DNA of 64,000 bases from Paenarthrobacter sp. JL.01a (GTDB lineage Bacteria > Actinomycetota > Actinomycetes > Actinomycetales > Micrococcaceae). Position numbers and translations under genes: made by a program. The notes below the pieces were generated by a model. That model had not been told where the DNA came from, did no database searches, and worked only from the letters and a program-made list of their open reading frames with translations. Where the stretch lies: assembly GCF_025452095.1 (NCBI RefSeq), contig NZ_CP104877.1, positions 2,976,001 through 3,040,000 on the forward strand. Direction: 5' to 3'. Position 1 is the first letter of the stretch. Every line of letters begins with the position of its first letter. Shown here one piece after another: positions 43,336-54,008 of the stretch.

Positions 43336-44352
43336 ATGAAAATTCTTGTCACGGGTGGCACCGGCTACATCGGTTCCCACACCGTCTTGTCCCTTCTGGA
43401 AGCCGGCCACGACGTCGTCGTGCTGGACAACCTGGTGAACTCCAGCGAGGAGTCACTCCGCCGCGTGTCCGAGCTGACCGGCAAGACTGCTGCCTTCCAC
43501 AAGGTCGACCTGGTGGACGAGCCTGCCGTTGAGGCCGTGTTCGACCAACACCAGATCGACGCCGTCATCCACTTCGCGGGTTTGAAGGCCGTTGGCGAGT
43601 CCGTCCAGGAACCCCTCGCGTACTACTACAACAACATCGTGGGCACCCTGAACCTGCTCCGCGCCATGGACAAGCACGATGTGCGCTCCATCGTCTTCAG
43701 CTCTTCGGCAACCGTGTACGGCGAGCACAACCCGATCCCCTACATCGAGAAGATGGAGATCGGCGCCAACAACCCCTACGGCCGCACCAAGGAACAGATC
43801 GAGGACATCCTCTCCGACCTGGGCAACGCGGACGACCGCTGGCACATAGCACTGCTGCGCTACTTCAACCCCGTTGGCGCGCACCCATCCGGCCGTATCG
43901 GCGAGGATCCCCAGGGCATTCCGAACAACCTCGTTCCGTTCATCGCCCAGGTAGCCGTTGGACGCCGCGAAAAGCTGATGGTCTTCGGCGGTGACTACGA
44001 CACCCCGGACGGCACGGCACAACGTGACTACATCCACGTGGTGGACCTTGCCGAGGGCCACGTAGCAGCCCTGAGCTACATCGCCAACCGCGCTGGCGTC
44101 CGCCGGTGGAACCTGGGCTCCGGCCGTGGCTCTTCCGTGCTGGAGGTTCTCCGGTCCTTCGAGAAGGCCGTGGGCCAGCCGATTCCCTACGAGATCACCG
44201 GCCGCCGTGCAGGCGACCTCCCCGCTTTCTGGGCCGACGCCTCCTCTGCCTTGGCTGACCTCGGTTGGTCGACCACCAAAACAGTGGACCAGATGTGCGA
44301 GGACCACTGGCGCTGGCAGAAGAACAACCCCTACGGCTACAACGCTTCCTGA
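43336..44352 (+). CDS. galE: UDP-glucose 4-epimerase
   Basis: Interconverts UDP-glucose and UDP-galactose for envelope sugars or the Leloir pathway. The 338-residue protein has the NAD motif MKILVTGGTGYIGSHT, VVVLDNLVNSSEESL, VIHFAGLKAVGESVQEPL, FSSSATVYGEHNPIPY, NPYGRTKEQIE (YxxxK) and LRYFNPVGAHPSGRIGEDP. The frame is open from 43276, but the ATG at 43336 gives the family N-terminus. It is convergent with gltA. Confidence 0.95.
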   Translation: MKILVTGGTGYIGSHTVLSLLEAGHDVVVLDNLVNSSEESLRRVSELTGKTAAFHKVDLVDEPAVEAVFDQHQIDAVIHFAGLKAVGESVQEPLAYYYNNIVGTLNLLRAMDKHDVRSIVFSSSATVYGEHNPIPYIEKMEIGANNPYGRTKEQIEDILSDLGNADDRWHIALLRYFNPVGAHPSGRIGEDPQGIPNNLVPFIAQVAVGRREKLMVFGGDYDTPDGTAQRDYIHVVDLAEGHVAALSYIANRAGVRRWNLGSGRGSSVLEVLRSFEKAVGQPIPYEITGRRAGDLPAFWADASSALADLGWSTTKTVDQMCEDHWRWQKNNPYGYNAS

Positions 44353-44359
44353 ACCAACG

Positions 44360-44405
44360 ACGACGGCGGCCGCCCACCTTGCGCGAGGTGGGCGGCCGCC
44401 GTCGT
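44360..44405. terminator. Bidirectional terminator between galE and gltA
   Basis: Perfect 20-bp GC-rich arms (44360-44379 and 44386-44405) with loop TGCGCG, between convergent stop codons. There is no marked T-run. Confidence 0.8.
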
Positions 44406-44415
44406 TATTGCCGGA

Positions 44416-45699
<1,284 letters not shown>

Positions 45700-45848
45700 G
45701 GAGTCCCCTTCATGAGGCCTTTGGGCCTCTATCGAACGCTTGTCCAACCACCTTCTGGTGCCGCCGTTGCAAGGCCTGCTGTTGCAGGGCTCCAACGCCC
45801 GGAGTGCATTCTTAGAGAAGGCCACCATTGATAGTCAGTTAAAAGCTA

Positions 45849-45896
45849 CCGCCAGTAACCCTGCGGAACTAATCCGTAGCCTCCGGTTACTGGCGG
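45849..45896 (-). terminator. Hairpin downstream of dapC
   Basis: Arms CCGCCAGTAACC (45849-45860) and GGTTACTGGCGG (45885-45896) are perfect, with a 24-nt loop, 35 nt after the dapC stop and upstream of gltA. Candidate terminator of fdxA-dapC. Confidence 0.6.
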
Positions 45897-45930
45897 AATG
45901 ACGCCATAAGTGGGGCAAGTCACAGCATTG

Positions 45931-47079
45931 TTATGCGTTGGCGACAAGCCTTTCCACAGCGGCATCAATGCGTTCGTCGGTGCCGGTCAGTGCGACGCGG
46001 ATAAACCCATTGCCGGCGTCTCCGTAGAAGACGCCAGGCCCAACCACGATACCGAGGTCAGCGAAGCGCGCAACCGTGTCCCAGGTGGCTTCGCCGGCCG
46101 TGGACCACAGGTAAAGCCCGGCCTTCGACTCATGGATCTGAAGCCCGAACTGCTCCAATGCCGGAACAAGACGCTCACGCCGGCCCCTGTACAGCTCCTT
46201 CTGGGCCAGGACGTGGCCGGCGTCGCCCAAAGCGACGCGCATGGCTTCCTGGATCGGGTACGGAACGATCATGCCCGCATGCTTGCGGCTGTTGACCATG
46301 TTGGCGATGATCGCCGAGTCGCCGGCAACGAAGGCCGCACGGTAGCCGGCAAGGTTGGATTGCTTGCTCAGCGAGTAGACACTCAGCAGGCCTTCGGTGG
46401 AGCCACCGGTGACCCGGGGATCCAGGATGCTGGGGACGGCTTCCCCTCCGCGCTGGGCATCCCATTCGCCCCAGCCCAGTTCCGCGTAGCATTCGTCCGA
46501 AGCGACCACTGCACCCAGTTCGCGGGCCTGGCCCACGATCCGGCGCAGCGAATCGATGTCGCGCACGCTGCCCGTGGGGTTGCCCGGCGAGTTGATCCAG
46601 ATCAAGCGGACCTTTGCACGGGTAGCCGGGTCAAGCTCATCCAGATCGTCAGCTGCAACCGCCGTAGCTCCTGCCAGGGAGGCACCGATGTCGTACGTCG
46701 GGTAGGCGACAGTGGGGCGGACCACGACATCGCCGGCGCTCAGCCCCAACAGGAACGGCAGCCAGGCCACCAGTTCCTTGGACCCGACCGTTGGCAGCAC
46801 ATCCTTGGGATCCAGGCCCGGCACTCCGCGACGGCTTGCAAACCAGTCGACGACGGCTTGGCGCAATGGCTCAGTGCCGTGAACCGTAGGGTAGCCGTGG
46901 GCATCCGATGCCGCCGCCAGGGCATCACGGATGAGTCCCGGCGTCGCGTCCACAGGGGTTCCGATGGAGAGGTTCACTGCCCCACCCGGGTGCTTGGACG
47001 CCGTCGCCACGTACGGAGCCATGGCCTCCCACGGGTAGTCGGGCAGGTTAAGGCCAAAGGCGGGGGCCGCGGAAATCAA
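45931..47079 (-). CDS. dapC: Succinyldiaminopimelate transaminase
   Basis: PLP-dependent (class I/II fold) transaminase of the DAP pathway. The 382-residue protein has NLSIGTPVDATPGLIRDAL, LPTVGSKELVAWLPFLLG, VRLIWINSPGNPTGSV, VVASDECYAELGW and the PLP lysine SVYSLSKQSNLAGYR. The start is a TTG at 47079, 14 nt after the fdxA stop, with AAGGACGG upstream. The fdxA-dapC pair is conserved in actinobacteria. Confidence 0.93.
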   Translation of the reverse strand: MISAAPAFGLNLPDYPWEAMAPYVATASKHPGGAVNLSIGTPVDATPGLIRDALAAASDAHGYPTVHGTEPLRQAVVDWFASRRGVPGLDPKDVLPTVGSKELVAWLPFLLGLSAGDVVVRPTVAYPTYDIGASLAGATAVAADDLDELDPATRAKVRLIWINSPGNPTGSVRDIDSLRRIVGQARELGAVVASDECYAELGWGEWDAQRGGEAVPSILDPRVTGGSTEGLLSVYSLSKQSNLAGYRAAFVAGDSAIIANMVNSRKHAGMIVPYPIQEAMRVALGDAGHVLAQKELYRGRRERLVPALEQFGLQIHESKAGLYLWSTAGEATWDTVARFADLGIVVGPGVFYGDAGNGFIRVALTGTDERIDAAVERLVANA

Positions 47080-47093
47080 GGAGGCAACCGTCC

Positions 47094-47420
47094 TTAGTGG
47101 TCTTGGTTCTGCGGCGGCAGTGCGGCAATGAACGGGTGGTCCTTGCCGGTGTTGCCGATCTTCGCTGCGCCACCCGGGGAACCGAGGTCGTCAAAGAATT
47201 CGACGTTGGCCTTGTAGTAGTCGGCCCACTCTTCGGGGGTGTCATCTTCGTAGTAGATGGCTTCCACGGGGCACACAGGTTCGCACGCACCACAGTCGAC
47301 GCATTCGTCGGGGTGGATGTAGAGGGAACGCTCACCTTCGTAAATGCAGTCGACAGGGCATTCTTCAATACATGCCTTGTCCTTGACATCCACACACGGC
47401 TGCGCGATTACGTACGTCAC
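47094..47420 (-). CDS. fdxA: 7Fe ferredoxin (3Fe-4S/4Fe-4S)
   Basis: A 108-residue electron carrier. The first cluster motif is CVDVKDKACIEECPVDC (C-x7-C-x3-CP, missing the cysteine that would make it 4Fe). The second is CVDCGACEPVCPVEAIYYE. This is the FdxA type of actinobacteria. The GTG at 47420 is preceded by GAGAGG. It is co-transcribed with dapC. Confidence 0.95.
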   Translation of the reverse strand: MTYVIAQPCVDVKDKACIEECPVDCIYEGERSLYIHPDECVDCGACEPVCPVEAIYYEDDTPEEWADYYKANVEFFDDLGSPGGAAKIGNTGKDHPFIAALPPQNQDH

Positions 47421-47542
47421 GTCCCAGACCTCTCCACGATTTGTCCCGGCGATGGCCGGGTAATACGGCCGGCTTCATGCCGGGCACTCAACTTCCGAGC
47501 CTATTATCCAACAGTGCGATCACGCCAACCTAGCCCGCGTCT

Positions 47543-47548
47543 TAGTAT
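47543..47548 (+). promoter_or_regulatory. Leaderless-type -10 box
   Basis: TAGTAT with a 6-nt spacer precedes the GTG at 47555; no ribosome site is seen. Confidence 0.5.
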
Positions 47549-47554
47549 GAAACG

Positions 47555-47791
47555 GTGAACCCGCCACATTTGCCTCCACGCCAATTCCTGCTCAACGCAA
47601 CGCCGGGCATAAGGGTGGTGGTGCGGTACAGGATCGACGACGGGCTCACCGACGCGCTGGGCTACCTGCTTGCCAGCAACGACACCGTTTGCACCGTACG
47701 GACCCGTACAACCGACGTCGAAATCCCCCTGGCGATGGTCATCGCGGCGAAGGAGGTTCCGCCGCCACCGCCGAGGCGGCAGGCCCGGTAG
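47555..47791 (+). CDS. Small protein resembling the N-terminal domain of actinobacterial GNAT proteins
   Basis: A 78-residue protein (PGIRVVVRYRIDDGLTDALGYL, then CTVRTRTTDVEIPLAMVIAAKEVPPPPPR). It resembles the SH3-like N-terminal module that precedes the acetyltransferase domain in some actinobacterial GNAT proteins encoded near fdxA. Here the acetyltransferase part is missing. The 3' end overlaps the convergent membrane-protein gene by 53 nt. The domain match is from memory of the family pattern. Confidence 0.65.
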   Translation: MNPPHLPPRQFLLNATPGIRVVVRYRIDDGLTDALGYLLASNDTVCTVRTRTTDVEIPLAMVIAAKEVPPPPPRRQAR

Positions 47792-48155
47792 ACCGGAGCC
47801 GGCTGGCGGCCACGAGCATGACCAGCGTCACTGCGCCGATACCGTAAATCCACACCGTCCCCGGCGTATCGCCGAGCACCAGTTGCTTCCCGGGTCCCGC
47901 AGACGACAAGACGCCGACGGCGGCATAGGCCACCACGCCTGCCACCGCCGTCGGGAGGATGGAGCGGAACCACGCCGCCAGCCACAGCTGCACTGAGGCG
48001 AGCAGCAGCAGCGCGGCAGCAACTCCCCAGAAAATTTCGACGCCGGACCAGACACCCGACTGCCGGTGCAGTGCCGTACCTGCCGCAGCAACGAAAAGAG
48101 CCGCCGGTACGGCCGCAGCAATGCTACGGACGGTACCGGCGGCTCCCCTCTTCAT
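47739..48155 (-). CDS. Small integral membrane protein
   Basis: A 138-residue protein with four hydrophobic segments: SIAAAVPAALFVAAAGTAL, FWGVAAALLLLASVQLWLAAW, ILPTAVAGVVAYAAVGVL and WIYGIGAVTLVMLVAAS. A short Ala/Pro-rich tail follows. No family was recognised. It lies 35 nt downstream of typA on the same strand and overlaps the convergent GNAT-like small gene at its 3' end. Confidence 0.7.
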   Translation of the reverse strand: MKRGAAGTVRSIAAAVPAALFVAAAGTALHRQSGVWSGVEIFWGVAAALLLLASVQLWLAAWFRSILPTAVAGVVAYAAVGVLSSAGPGKQLVLGDTPGTVWIYGIGAVTLVMLVAASRLRSTGPAASAVAAEPPSPR

Positions 48156-48190
48156 GCAGCTGTTCCGGGCTGGTTCAGAACCAGTTAGGA

Positions 48191-50107
48191 CTAGGCCTTG
48201 GCGCGGGCGCGGTTGGCCTTGGCGCGCTCGTTGGAGTCGAGGATGACCTTGCGGATACGGATGTCTTCCGGGGTCACCTCAACGCACTCGTCTTCGCGGG
48301 CGAATTCGAGGGACTCTTCGAGGGTCAGCTCGCGCGGCGGCGTCAGGTTCTCGAAGGAGTCAGAGGAAGCAGCACGCATGTTGGTGAGCTTCTTTTCCTT
48401 GGTGATGTTGACGTCCATGTCGTCGGCGCGGGAGTTCTCGCCAACGATCATGCCTTCGTAAACCTCGGACGTGGGCTTCACGAAGAAGGAACCGCGCTCC
48501 TGGAGGTTGATCATGGCGAACGGGGTCACAACACCGGCGCGGTCGGCAACCATCGAACCGTTGGTGCGGTATTCGATGGGACCGGCCCATGGCTCGTAGC
48601 CTTCGGAGATGGAGGCTGCGATACCGGCACCACGGGTGTCCGTCAGGAAGCGGGTGCGGAAACCGATCAGGCCACGGGCAGGAACGATGAATTCCATGCG
48701 GCACCAGCCGGTACCGTGGTTGGCCATGTTGGTCATGCGGCCCTTGCGGGCTGCCATGAGCTGGGTGACGGCGCCGAGGTACTCTTCCGGAACGTCGATG
48801 GTCATGTGTTCCATCGGCTCGTGGAGCTTGCCGTCGATGGTCTTGGTAACAACCTGCGGCTTGCCGACGGTCAGTTCGAAGCCTTCGCGACGCATCTGCT
48901 CAACAAGGATGGCCAGGGCGAGCTCGCCACGACCCTGGACTTCCCACGCGTCAGGACGCTCGGTGGGGAGCACCTTGATGGAGACGTTACCGATCAGTTC
49001 CTTGTCCAGGCGGTCCTTCACCTGGCGGGCGGTGACCTTGGCGCCCTTGACCTTGCCGGCCAGCGGCGAGGTGTTGATACCGATGGTCATGGAGATCGCG
49101 GGATCGTCAACCGTGATGAGCGGCAGCGGCTGCGGGTTCTCGGCATCGGTGAGGGTTTCACCAATGGTGATGTCCTCGATACCGGCGACTGCGACGATTT
49201 CACCGGGACCGGCTTCTTCGGCAGGAACGCGGGTCAGTGCCTTGGTGGCCAGGAGTTCGGTGATCTTGACGTTCTTGAGTTCACCGTTCGCGCGGGCCCA
49301 GGCAACGGTCTGGCCCTTGCGGAGGGTGCCGTTGTAGATGCGGAGCAGGGCGAGGCGGCCAAGGAACGGCGATGCGTCAAGGTTGGTCACGTGTGCCTGC
49401 AGCACGCCGTCCGGGTTGTACGTGGGAGCAGGGATGTGCTCGATGATGGTCTTGAAGAGGGGCTCGAGGTCCTCGTTCTCCGGTGCCGAGCCGTTGGCCG
49501 GCTGCTCGAGGGACGCGCGGCCAACCTTGGCGGCGGCGTACACGACGGGAACTTCGAGGACCTTGTCCAGGTCCAGGTCCGGAACTTCGTCCGCGAGGTC
49601 CGAGGCGAGGCCCAGGAGCAGGTCCATGGACTCGTGGACGACCTCGTCGATGCGTGCGTCGGGACGGTCGGTCTTGTTGACCAGCAGGATGACGGGCAGG
49701 TGCGCAGCAAGGGCCTTGCGGAGCACGAAGCGGGTCTGCGGCAGGGGGCCCTCGGAGGAGTCAACCAGCAGCACAACGCCGTCAACCATGGACAGGCCGC
49801 GCTCGACCTCGCCACCGAAGTCGGCGTGGCCGGGGGTGTCGATCACGTTGATGGTGATGGTCTCGCCGTTGGAGGACGGGCCGTTGTAGGCAACCGTGGT
49901 GTTCTTCGCAAGGATGGTGATGCCCTTTTCGCGCTCCAGGTCACCGGAGTCCATGACGCGGTCCTCAACCTCACCGTGGGAAGCGAAGGAGTTGGTCTGC
50001 TTGAGCATGGCGTCGACCAGGGTGGTCTTACCGTGGTCAACGTGTGCGACGATCGCGACGTTGCGCAGATCGCTCCGCGACGCAGTGTTGGTGATGGTTT
50101 CAGACAT
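48191..50107 (-). CDS. typA: Ribosome-associated GTPase TypA/BipA
   Basis: A 638-residue translational GTPase involved in ribosome assembly and stress adaptation. G motifs: [15 protein letters not shown] (G1), GITILAKN (G2), [16 protein letters not shown] (G3), [13 protein letters not shown] (G4). EF-G-like domains follow, with [20 protein letters not shown] and [17 protein letters not shown]. The frame is open to 50206; the ATG at 50107 is used. A 283-nt gap upstream contains an imperfect palindrome GTGTTCGTAAACAC (50300-50313). Confidence 0.95.
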   Translation of the reverse strand: MSETITNTASRSDLRNVAIVAHVDHGKTTLVDAMLKQTNSFASHGEVEDRVMDSGDLEREKGITILAKNTTVAYNGPSSNGETITINVIDTPGHADFGGEVERGLSMVDGVVLLVDSSEGPLPQTRFVLRKALAAHLPVILLVNKTDRPDARIDEVVHESMDLLLGLASDLADEVPDLDLDKVLEVPVVYAAAKVGRASLEQPANGSAPENEDLEPLFKTIIEHIPAPTYNPDGVLQAHVTNLDASPFLGRLALLRIYNGTLRKGQTVAWARANGELKNVKITELLATKALTRVPAEEAGPGEIVAVAGIEDITIGETLTDAENPQPLPLITVDDPAISMTIGINTSPLAGKVKGAKVTARQVKDRLDKELIGNVSIKVLPTERPDAWEVQGRGELALAILVEQMRREGFELTVGKPQVVTKTIDGKLHEPMEHMTIDVPEEYLGAVTQLMAARKGRMTNMANHGTGWCRMEFIVPARGLIGFRTRFLTDTRGAGIAASISEGYEPWAGPIEYRTNGSMVADRAGVVTPFAMINLQERGSFFVKPTSEVYEGMIVGENSRADDMDVNITKEKKLTNMRAASSDSFENLTPPRELTLEESLEFAREDECVEVTPEDIRIRKVILDSNERAKANRARAKA

Positions 50108-50390
50108 GCGTTTATGACTCGTTTCAGTGGTGAAGTCAGCTGTTTGTATCCGCGCGCATACCTGATCGACTTGATCGGAACACACAGCGAAAAGACCCCG
50201 GGACACAGGGCACCTGCATCCAGTCTAAACGCAGATGCATTTATGAGCCTAAAAAGCAAGCTATTGGTAGCTGGATTGTGGCATCAGTCACAGGAGGCCA
50301 CGTGTTCGTAAACACAAGTCAAGATGCTGGATTTTCGCGCGCCAGTGCCTGATGATTGCAGCAGAACCAGTGCCCCACGGAGACCAATCA

Positions 50391-51227
50391 ATGCGTCAAT
50401 CTTCGGCCGTGTTCCGCATGATCGCACCGTTGATCGCCGTCGGCGTCCTCGCGGTCGGTTGCGGACCAGCGCCAACCAGTGCCCCTGCTCCATCCGTCGC
50501 GCCCGCGCCTGCCAAGACGGCGGCCTCCGATAAACCACTCAGGGTGGCGCCCGAACCGAGCGCTCTGAACCTGCCCGCTGGCTCCCTCTACAAGAATCCC
50601 GTGAACAACCGCAACGAGCTGGTGCTGGCCGATGTACGCCACACCGCAGTGCTGATCGGAGATTCTCAAGCGATGCCTGCGGGTTCCTGGCCACAACAAG
50701 GAATCGCCGCATTGGGGTACAAGCTGCACGTGGTGGGAATGGGTGGCACCGGATATGTGGCCACCAACGGCAAGACGGGCAACTACATCGACGCACTGCA
50801 ACGCGGCGACTGGGTACTCCCCTACGGCGAGCCGCCCTTGATTGTGGTGGAAGGCGGCGGAAACGATGCCACCCAGCGGGCCACGGACGCACAGATCACC
50901 AGCAACGCAGAGCGCTTGCTCGCTGCCCTGAAAACCCGCTACCCAGGTTCCCGGCTGGCCATGATCGGCACTTTGGCCCGCGGGGTCAGCAACGGCGGCG
51001 GACGCCGGACCGAAGTGGACGCACTCCTGGGACGGATCGCGGCCAAACATGGCATTCCGTTCGTCAGTGCCGGCGACTGGTTGACCCGCTACGACGCCAT
51101 CGGAGACCTCCAGGACGGCGTCCACCTCAGGCCTACCGGGCACGCAAAGCTCGGCGTAGCACTGGCCCGCGAGCTGACGGCCTTGGGGCTCACTGCGCGC
51201 CCCGACAGCTCTTCGGCAGCCAAGTAG
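50391..51227 (+). CDS. SGNH/GDSL-type hydrolase lipoprotein
   Basis: A 278-residue secreted esterase/acetylhydrolase-like protein. The signal peptide ends in a lipobox LAVGCGPAP (C24), followed by an Ala/Pro/Ser-rich linker. The SGNH blocks are VLIGDSQAMPAGSW (GDS, nucleophile Ser), GMGGTGYV, VVEGGGNDA (GxND) and DGVHLRPTGH (DxxH). The ATG at 50391 has GGAG 8 nt upstream. The substrate could be an acylated envelope polymer (inference). Confidence 0.88.
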   Translation: MRQSSAVFRMIAPLIAVGVLAVGCGPAPTSAPAPSVAPAPAKTAASDKPLRVAPEPSALNLPAGSLYKNPVNNRNELVLADVRHTAVLIGDSQAMPAGSWPQQGIAALGYKLHVVGMGGTGYVATNGKTGNYIDALQRGDWVLPYGEPPLIVVEGGGNDATQRATDAQITSNAERLLAALKTRYPGSRLAMIGTLARGVSNGGGRRTEVDALLGRIAAKHGIPFVSAGDWLTRYDAIGDLQDGVHLRPTGHAKLGVALARELTALGLTARPDSSSAAK

Positions 51228-51234
51228 CTTAACG

Positions 51235-51278
51235 GCAAGAACCGGTGGTTCCCTTTGAAGGGAACCACCGGCTCTTGC
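51235..51278. terminator. Bidirectional terminator between the SGNH gene and the dpp operon
   Basis: 21-bp arms (51235-51255, 51258-51278) with one mismatch and loop TG, between convergent stop codons. Confidence 0.85.
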
Positions 51279-51297
51279 TTTGAAATTACGACGCCGG

Positions 51298-53013
51298 TCA
51301 GGCCACCTCGGGAGGCAGCAGCAGCGAACCACCGGGAATCGCGTCCAGCAGGGCCTGCGTGTAGGCCTCGCGGGGGTTGTCGAAGACATCGTCCGTGCTG
51401 CCCGTTTCAACGAGCTTGCCCTTTTGCATGACGCACACGTGGTCTGCGATCTGCCGGACCACAGCGAGGTCGTGGGTGATAAACAGGTAGGTCAACCCAA
51501 GGTTGTCCTGAAGTTCTGCGAGGAGGTTCAGGACTTGGGCTTGGACCAGGACATCGAGCGCGGACACGGCCTCGTCACAGATGATGACTTCAGGATCCAA
51601 GGCCAAGGCGCGTGCGATTGCAATACGCTGACGCTGGCCACCCGAGAGTTCGTTCGGGTACCGCCGCATTGTGGACTGTGGCAAAGCAACTTGGTCCAGC
51701 AGCTCGCGCACTTTCTTTTCACGGCTGGCCTTGGTACCGATTTTGTGGGTCCGCAACGGCTCTTCAATGGTCCTGAAGATGTTGTACATCGGGTCCAAGG
51801 AGCCGTAAGGGTCTTGGAAAATCGGCTGCACCCGGCGACGGAACTTGAACAGGTCCTTGCTGTTCAACGTGGATGTGTCCACACCATCGAAAATGATCTT
51901 GCCCGAGGTGGGCTCCAACAGGTTGAGCACCATCTGGGCCACGGTCGACTTTCCGGATCCCGACTCGCCCACGATTGCCGTGGTTGTGCCACGCCGTACG
52001 GAAAACGACACCGAGTCCACAGCCTTGAAGTCCGTCGTCTTGCCAATGCCGCCACGGAGCTTGAAGACCTTGGTCAGTTCCTCAACCTTCAGCACTTCCT
52101 CCGGGAGCGCTGATTCCACGATCACCGGCTCGCTGGGTGCCAGGAGTTCATCGGACTCAACGCCCTGTTCCTTGGCAACCTGGATACGACGCGATGCGAG
52201 GGAAGGCGCCGAAGACACCAAACGCTTGGTGTACGGGTGCCTCGGATTACGCAGCAGCTCCAGGGAAGGTCCGGACTCGACGACCTGGCCTTTGTACATC
52301 ACCACGACTTTGTCAGCCCGCTCGGCCGCCAGGCCGAGGTCGTGGGTGATAAGCAGGACAGCGGTCCCCAGCTCGGACGTCATCTTGTCCAGGTGATCCA
52401 GAATTTGGCGCTGGACCGTGACGTCGAGGGCCGACGTCGGCTCGTCCGCGATCAGCAGGCGCGGCTGGCAGGACAAGCCAATGGCGATGAGGGCGCGCTG
52501 GCGCATACCGCCGGAAAACTCGTGCGGGTACTGCTTGGCCCGACGCGCTGCGTCAGGCAACCCCGCCTCAGACAGCACTTTGGCGATGTCTTCCGGCCCG
52601 GAGGGAAGACCGTTGGCCTTCAGTGTCTCCTTGACCTGGAACCCGATTTTCCACACTGGGTTGAGGTTGGACATCGGATCCTGGGGCACCATGCCAATGG
52701 AATTGCCGCGGAGCTCGATCATGCGCTTTTCGCTGGCGTGGGCGATATCTTCGCCGTCGAAGAGGATCTCTCCGGCGGCTACCCGACCATTGCCCGGAAG
52801 CAACCCGATAGCGGCGAGGGCGGAGGTGGATTTACCGGAGCCGGACTCTCCTACAATCGCCACCGTCTCCCCTGGCATGACGGTGAAATGCGCGTTCCTG
52901 ACGGCGTTGACCTCACCGTTGCTTGTGGCGAAGTTGATGGCCAGATTCTTGATCTCCAGCAACGGACGTTCAGAGCCAGCTGGTTCTTCCTTGATGTGAA
53001 CCGATGTGTTCAT
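51298..53013 (-). CDS. Fused peptide ABC transporter ATP-binding protein (DppD-DppF type)
   Basis: A single 571-residue chain with two ABC ATPase units for a dipeptide/oligopeptide importer. The first half has VGESGSGKSTSALAAIG (Walker A), EFSGGMRQRALIAIGL (signature) and [16 protein letters not shown]. The second has VGESGSGKSTVAQMVLN, ELSGGQRQRIAIARAL and VIICDEAVSALDVLVQ. The ATG at 53013 has AAAGG 7 nt upstream; an ATG at 53028 overlaps the dppC stop (ATGA) and would add five residues. It is last in the operon. Confidence 0.93.
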   Translation of the reverse strand: MNTSVHIKEEPAGSERPLLEIKNLAINFATSNGEVNAVRNAHFTVMPGETVAIVGESGSGKSTSALAAIGLLPGNGRVAAGEILFDGEDIAHASEKRMIELRGNSIGMVPQDPMSNLNPVWKIGFQVKETLKANGLPSGPEDIAKVLSEAGLPDAARRAKQYPHEFSGGMRQRALIAIGLSCQPRLLIADEPTSALDVTVQRQILDHLDKMTSELGTAVLLITHDLGLAAERADKVVVMYKGQVVESGPSLELLRNPRHPYTKRLVSSAPSLASRRIQVAKEQGVESDELLAPSEPVIVESALPEEVLKVEELTKVFKLRGGIGKTTDFKAVDSVSFSVRRGTTTAIVGESGSGKSTVAQMVLNLLEPTSGKIIFDGVDTSTLNSKDLFKFRRRVQPIFQDPYGSLDPMYNIFRTIEEPLRTHKIGTKASREKKVRELLDQVALPQSTMRRYPNELSGGQRQRIAIARALALDPEVIICDEAVSALDVLVQAQVLNLLAELQDNLGLTYLFITHDLAVVRQIADHVCVMQKGKLVETGSTDDVFDNPREAYTQALLDAIPGGSLLLPPEVA

Positions 53014-53024
53014 CGCTTGGCCTT

Positions 53025-54008
53025 TCATCGTTTGCGCGCTTTCGGGTCGAGGGCATCACGAAGGGCGTCGCCCAGCATGATGAAACTCAAGACTGTGATC
53101 GAAAGTGCAATAGCCGGGTACAGCAACGGCATGGGGTTGGACCTCAACGATGCCTGTGCTGCCTGGATGTCATTACCCCACGACATAACACTCGGGGGCA
53201 GACCGATACCCAGGAATGACAGGGTGGATTCAGCCACGATAAAGGTACCCAGCGAGATGGTGGCCACCACAATGATTGGAGCCAAGGAGTTGGGCAGAAC
53301 GTGGCGGAGCAATGACCGGAAGCGCGAAACGCCCAACGACCTGGCTGCCATCACGAAGTCCGCGTTTCGTACCTCGATGACGGCGCCCCTGGTGATGCGG
53401 GCAATTTGTGGCCACCCGAAAGTGATCAGAATGAGGATCAGCGTCCATACAGTCCGGTTGGCCCGGAATACAGGGAGCTGCATCATGACGATCGCGCCGA
53501 GGATCAGCGGCAGGGCAAAGAAGATGTCCGTCAGGCGGGCCAGAAGGGCATCAGCCCAGCCACCGTAGTAGCCGGCAAGGGCACCGATGGTTCCACCGAA
53601 AATGACAACTCCGAGTGTTGTGAACAGGCCGACGGTGACAGAGGATCGTGTTCCGAAAATCACACGGGCATAGACATCGCAACCCTGTTTGTTGAAGCCC
53701 AAGGGATGTCCACTGACCGGTCCGCCGTTAGAGTTGGCAAGCTGGCAGGCTTCACCAGAGGGGTCGATCGGTGAGAACAGGCCGGGGAACAGGGAGACCA
53801 CAACAACAGCCAGGATCATGATGGCCGAGATGATAAAGAGCGGCTGCCTACGCAGGTTCTTCCATGCCTCACCCCAGAGGCTGGAGGGCGCCTGGTCCTC
53901 CTTCACCTTGTCGGTGGCTTGCAGCGGCGTCTCTTCGAGGTCAGCAACGAAGTGCTCGATGTGACGCGGGGCTGTGTCCTGCCCCGTCAGGTTGTTATCA
54001 GGAGTCAT
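53025..54008 (-). CDS. dppC: Peptide ABC transporter permease (DppC type)
   Basis: A 327-residue permease. A ~55-residue cytosolic N-terminus is followed by helices including LFIISAIMILAVVVVSLFPGLF and TVGLFTTLGVVIFGGTIGAL. The EAA loop is DFVMAARSLGVSRFRSLLRHVLPNSLAPI and GIGLPPSVMSWGNDI follows. The ATG at 54008 overlaps the dppB stop by 11 nt. It pairs with DppB. Substrate specificity cannot be read from the sequence. Confidence 0.92.
   Translation of the reverse strand: MTPDNNLTGQDTAPRHIEHFVADLEETPLQATDKVKEDQAPSSLWGEAWKNLRRQPLFIISAIMILAVVVVSLFPGLFSPIDPSGEACQLANSNGGPVSGHPLGFNKQGCDVYARVIFGTRSSVTVGLFTTLGVVIFGGTIGALAGYYGGWADALLARLTDIFFALPLILGAIVMMQLPVFRANRTVWTLILILITFGWPQIARITRGAVIEVRNADFVMAARSLGVSRFRSLLRHVLPNSLAPIIVVATISLGTFIVAESTLSFLGIGLPPSVMSWGNDIQAAQASLRSNPMPLLYPAIALSITVLSFIMLGDALRDALDPKARKR

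Noticed and set aside
48071..50311. 746-codon plus-strand frame opposite typA
   Set aside because: It lies antisense to a clear TypA/BipA gene and has no ribosome site or recognisable family; it is a shadow frame.
50300..50313. GTGTTCGTAAACAC palindrome upstream of typA as an operator
   Set aside because: The match is imperfect in the centre and short; too weak to call without conservation data.
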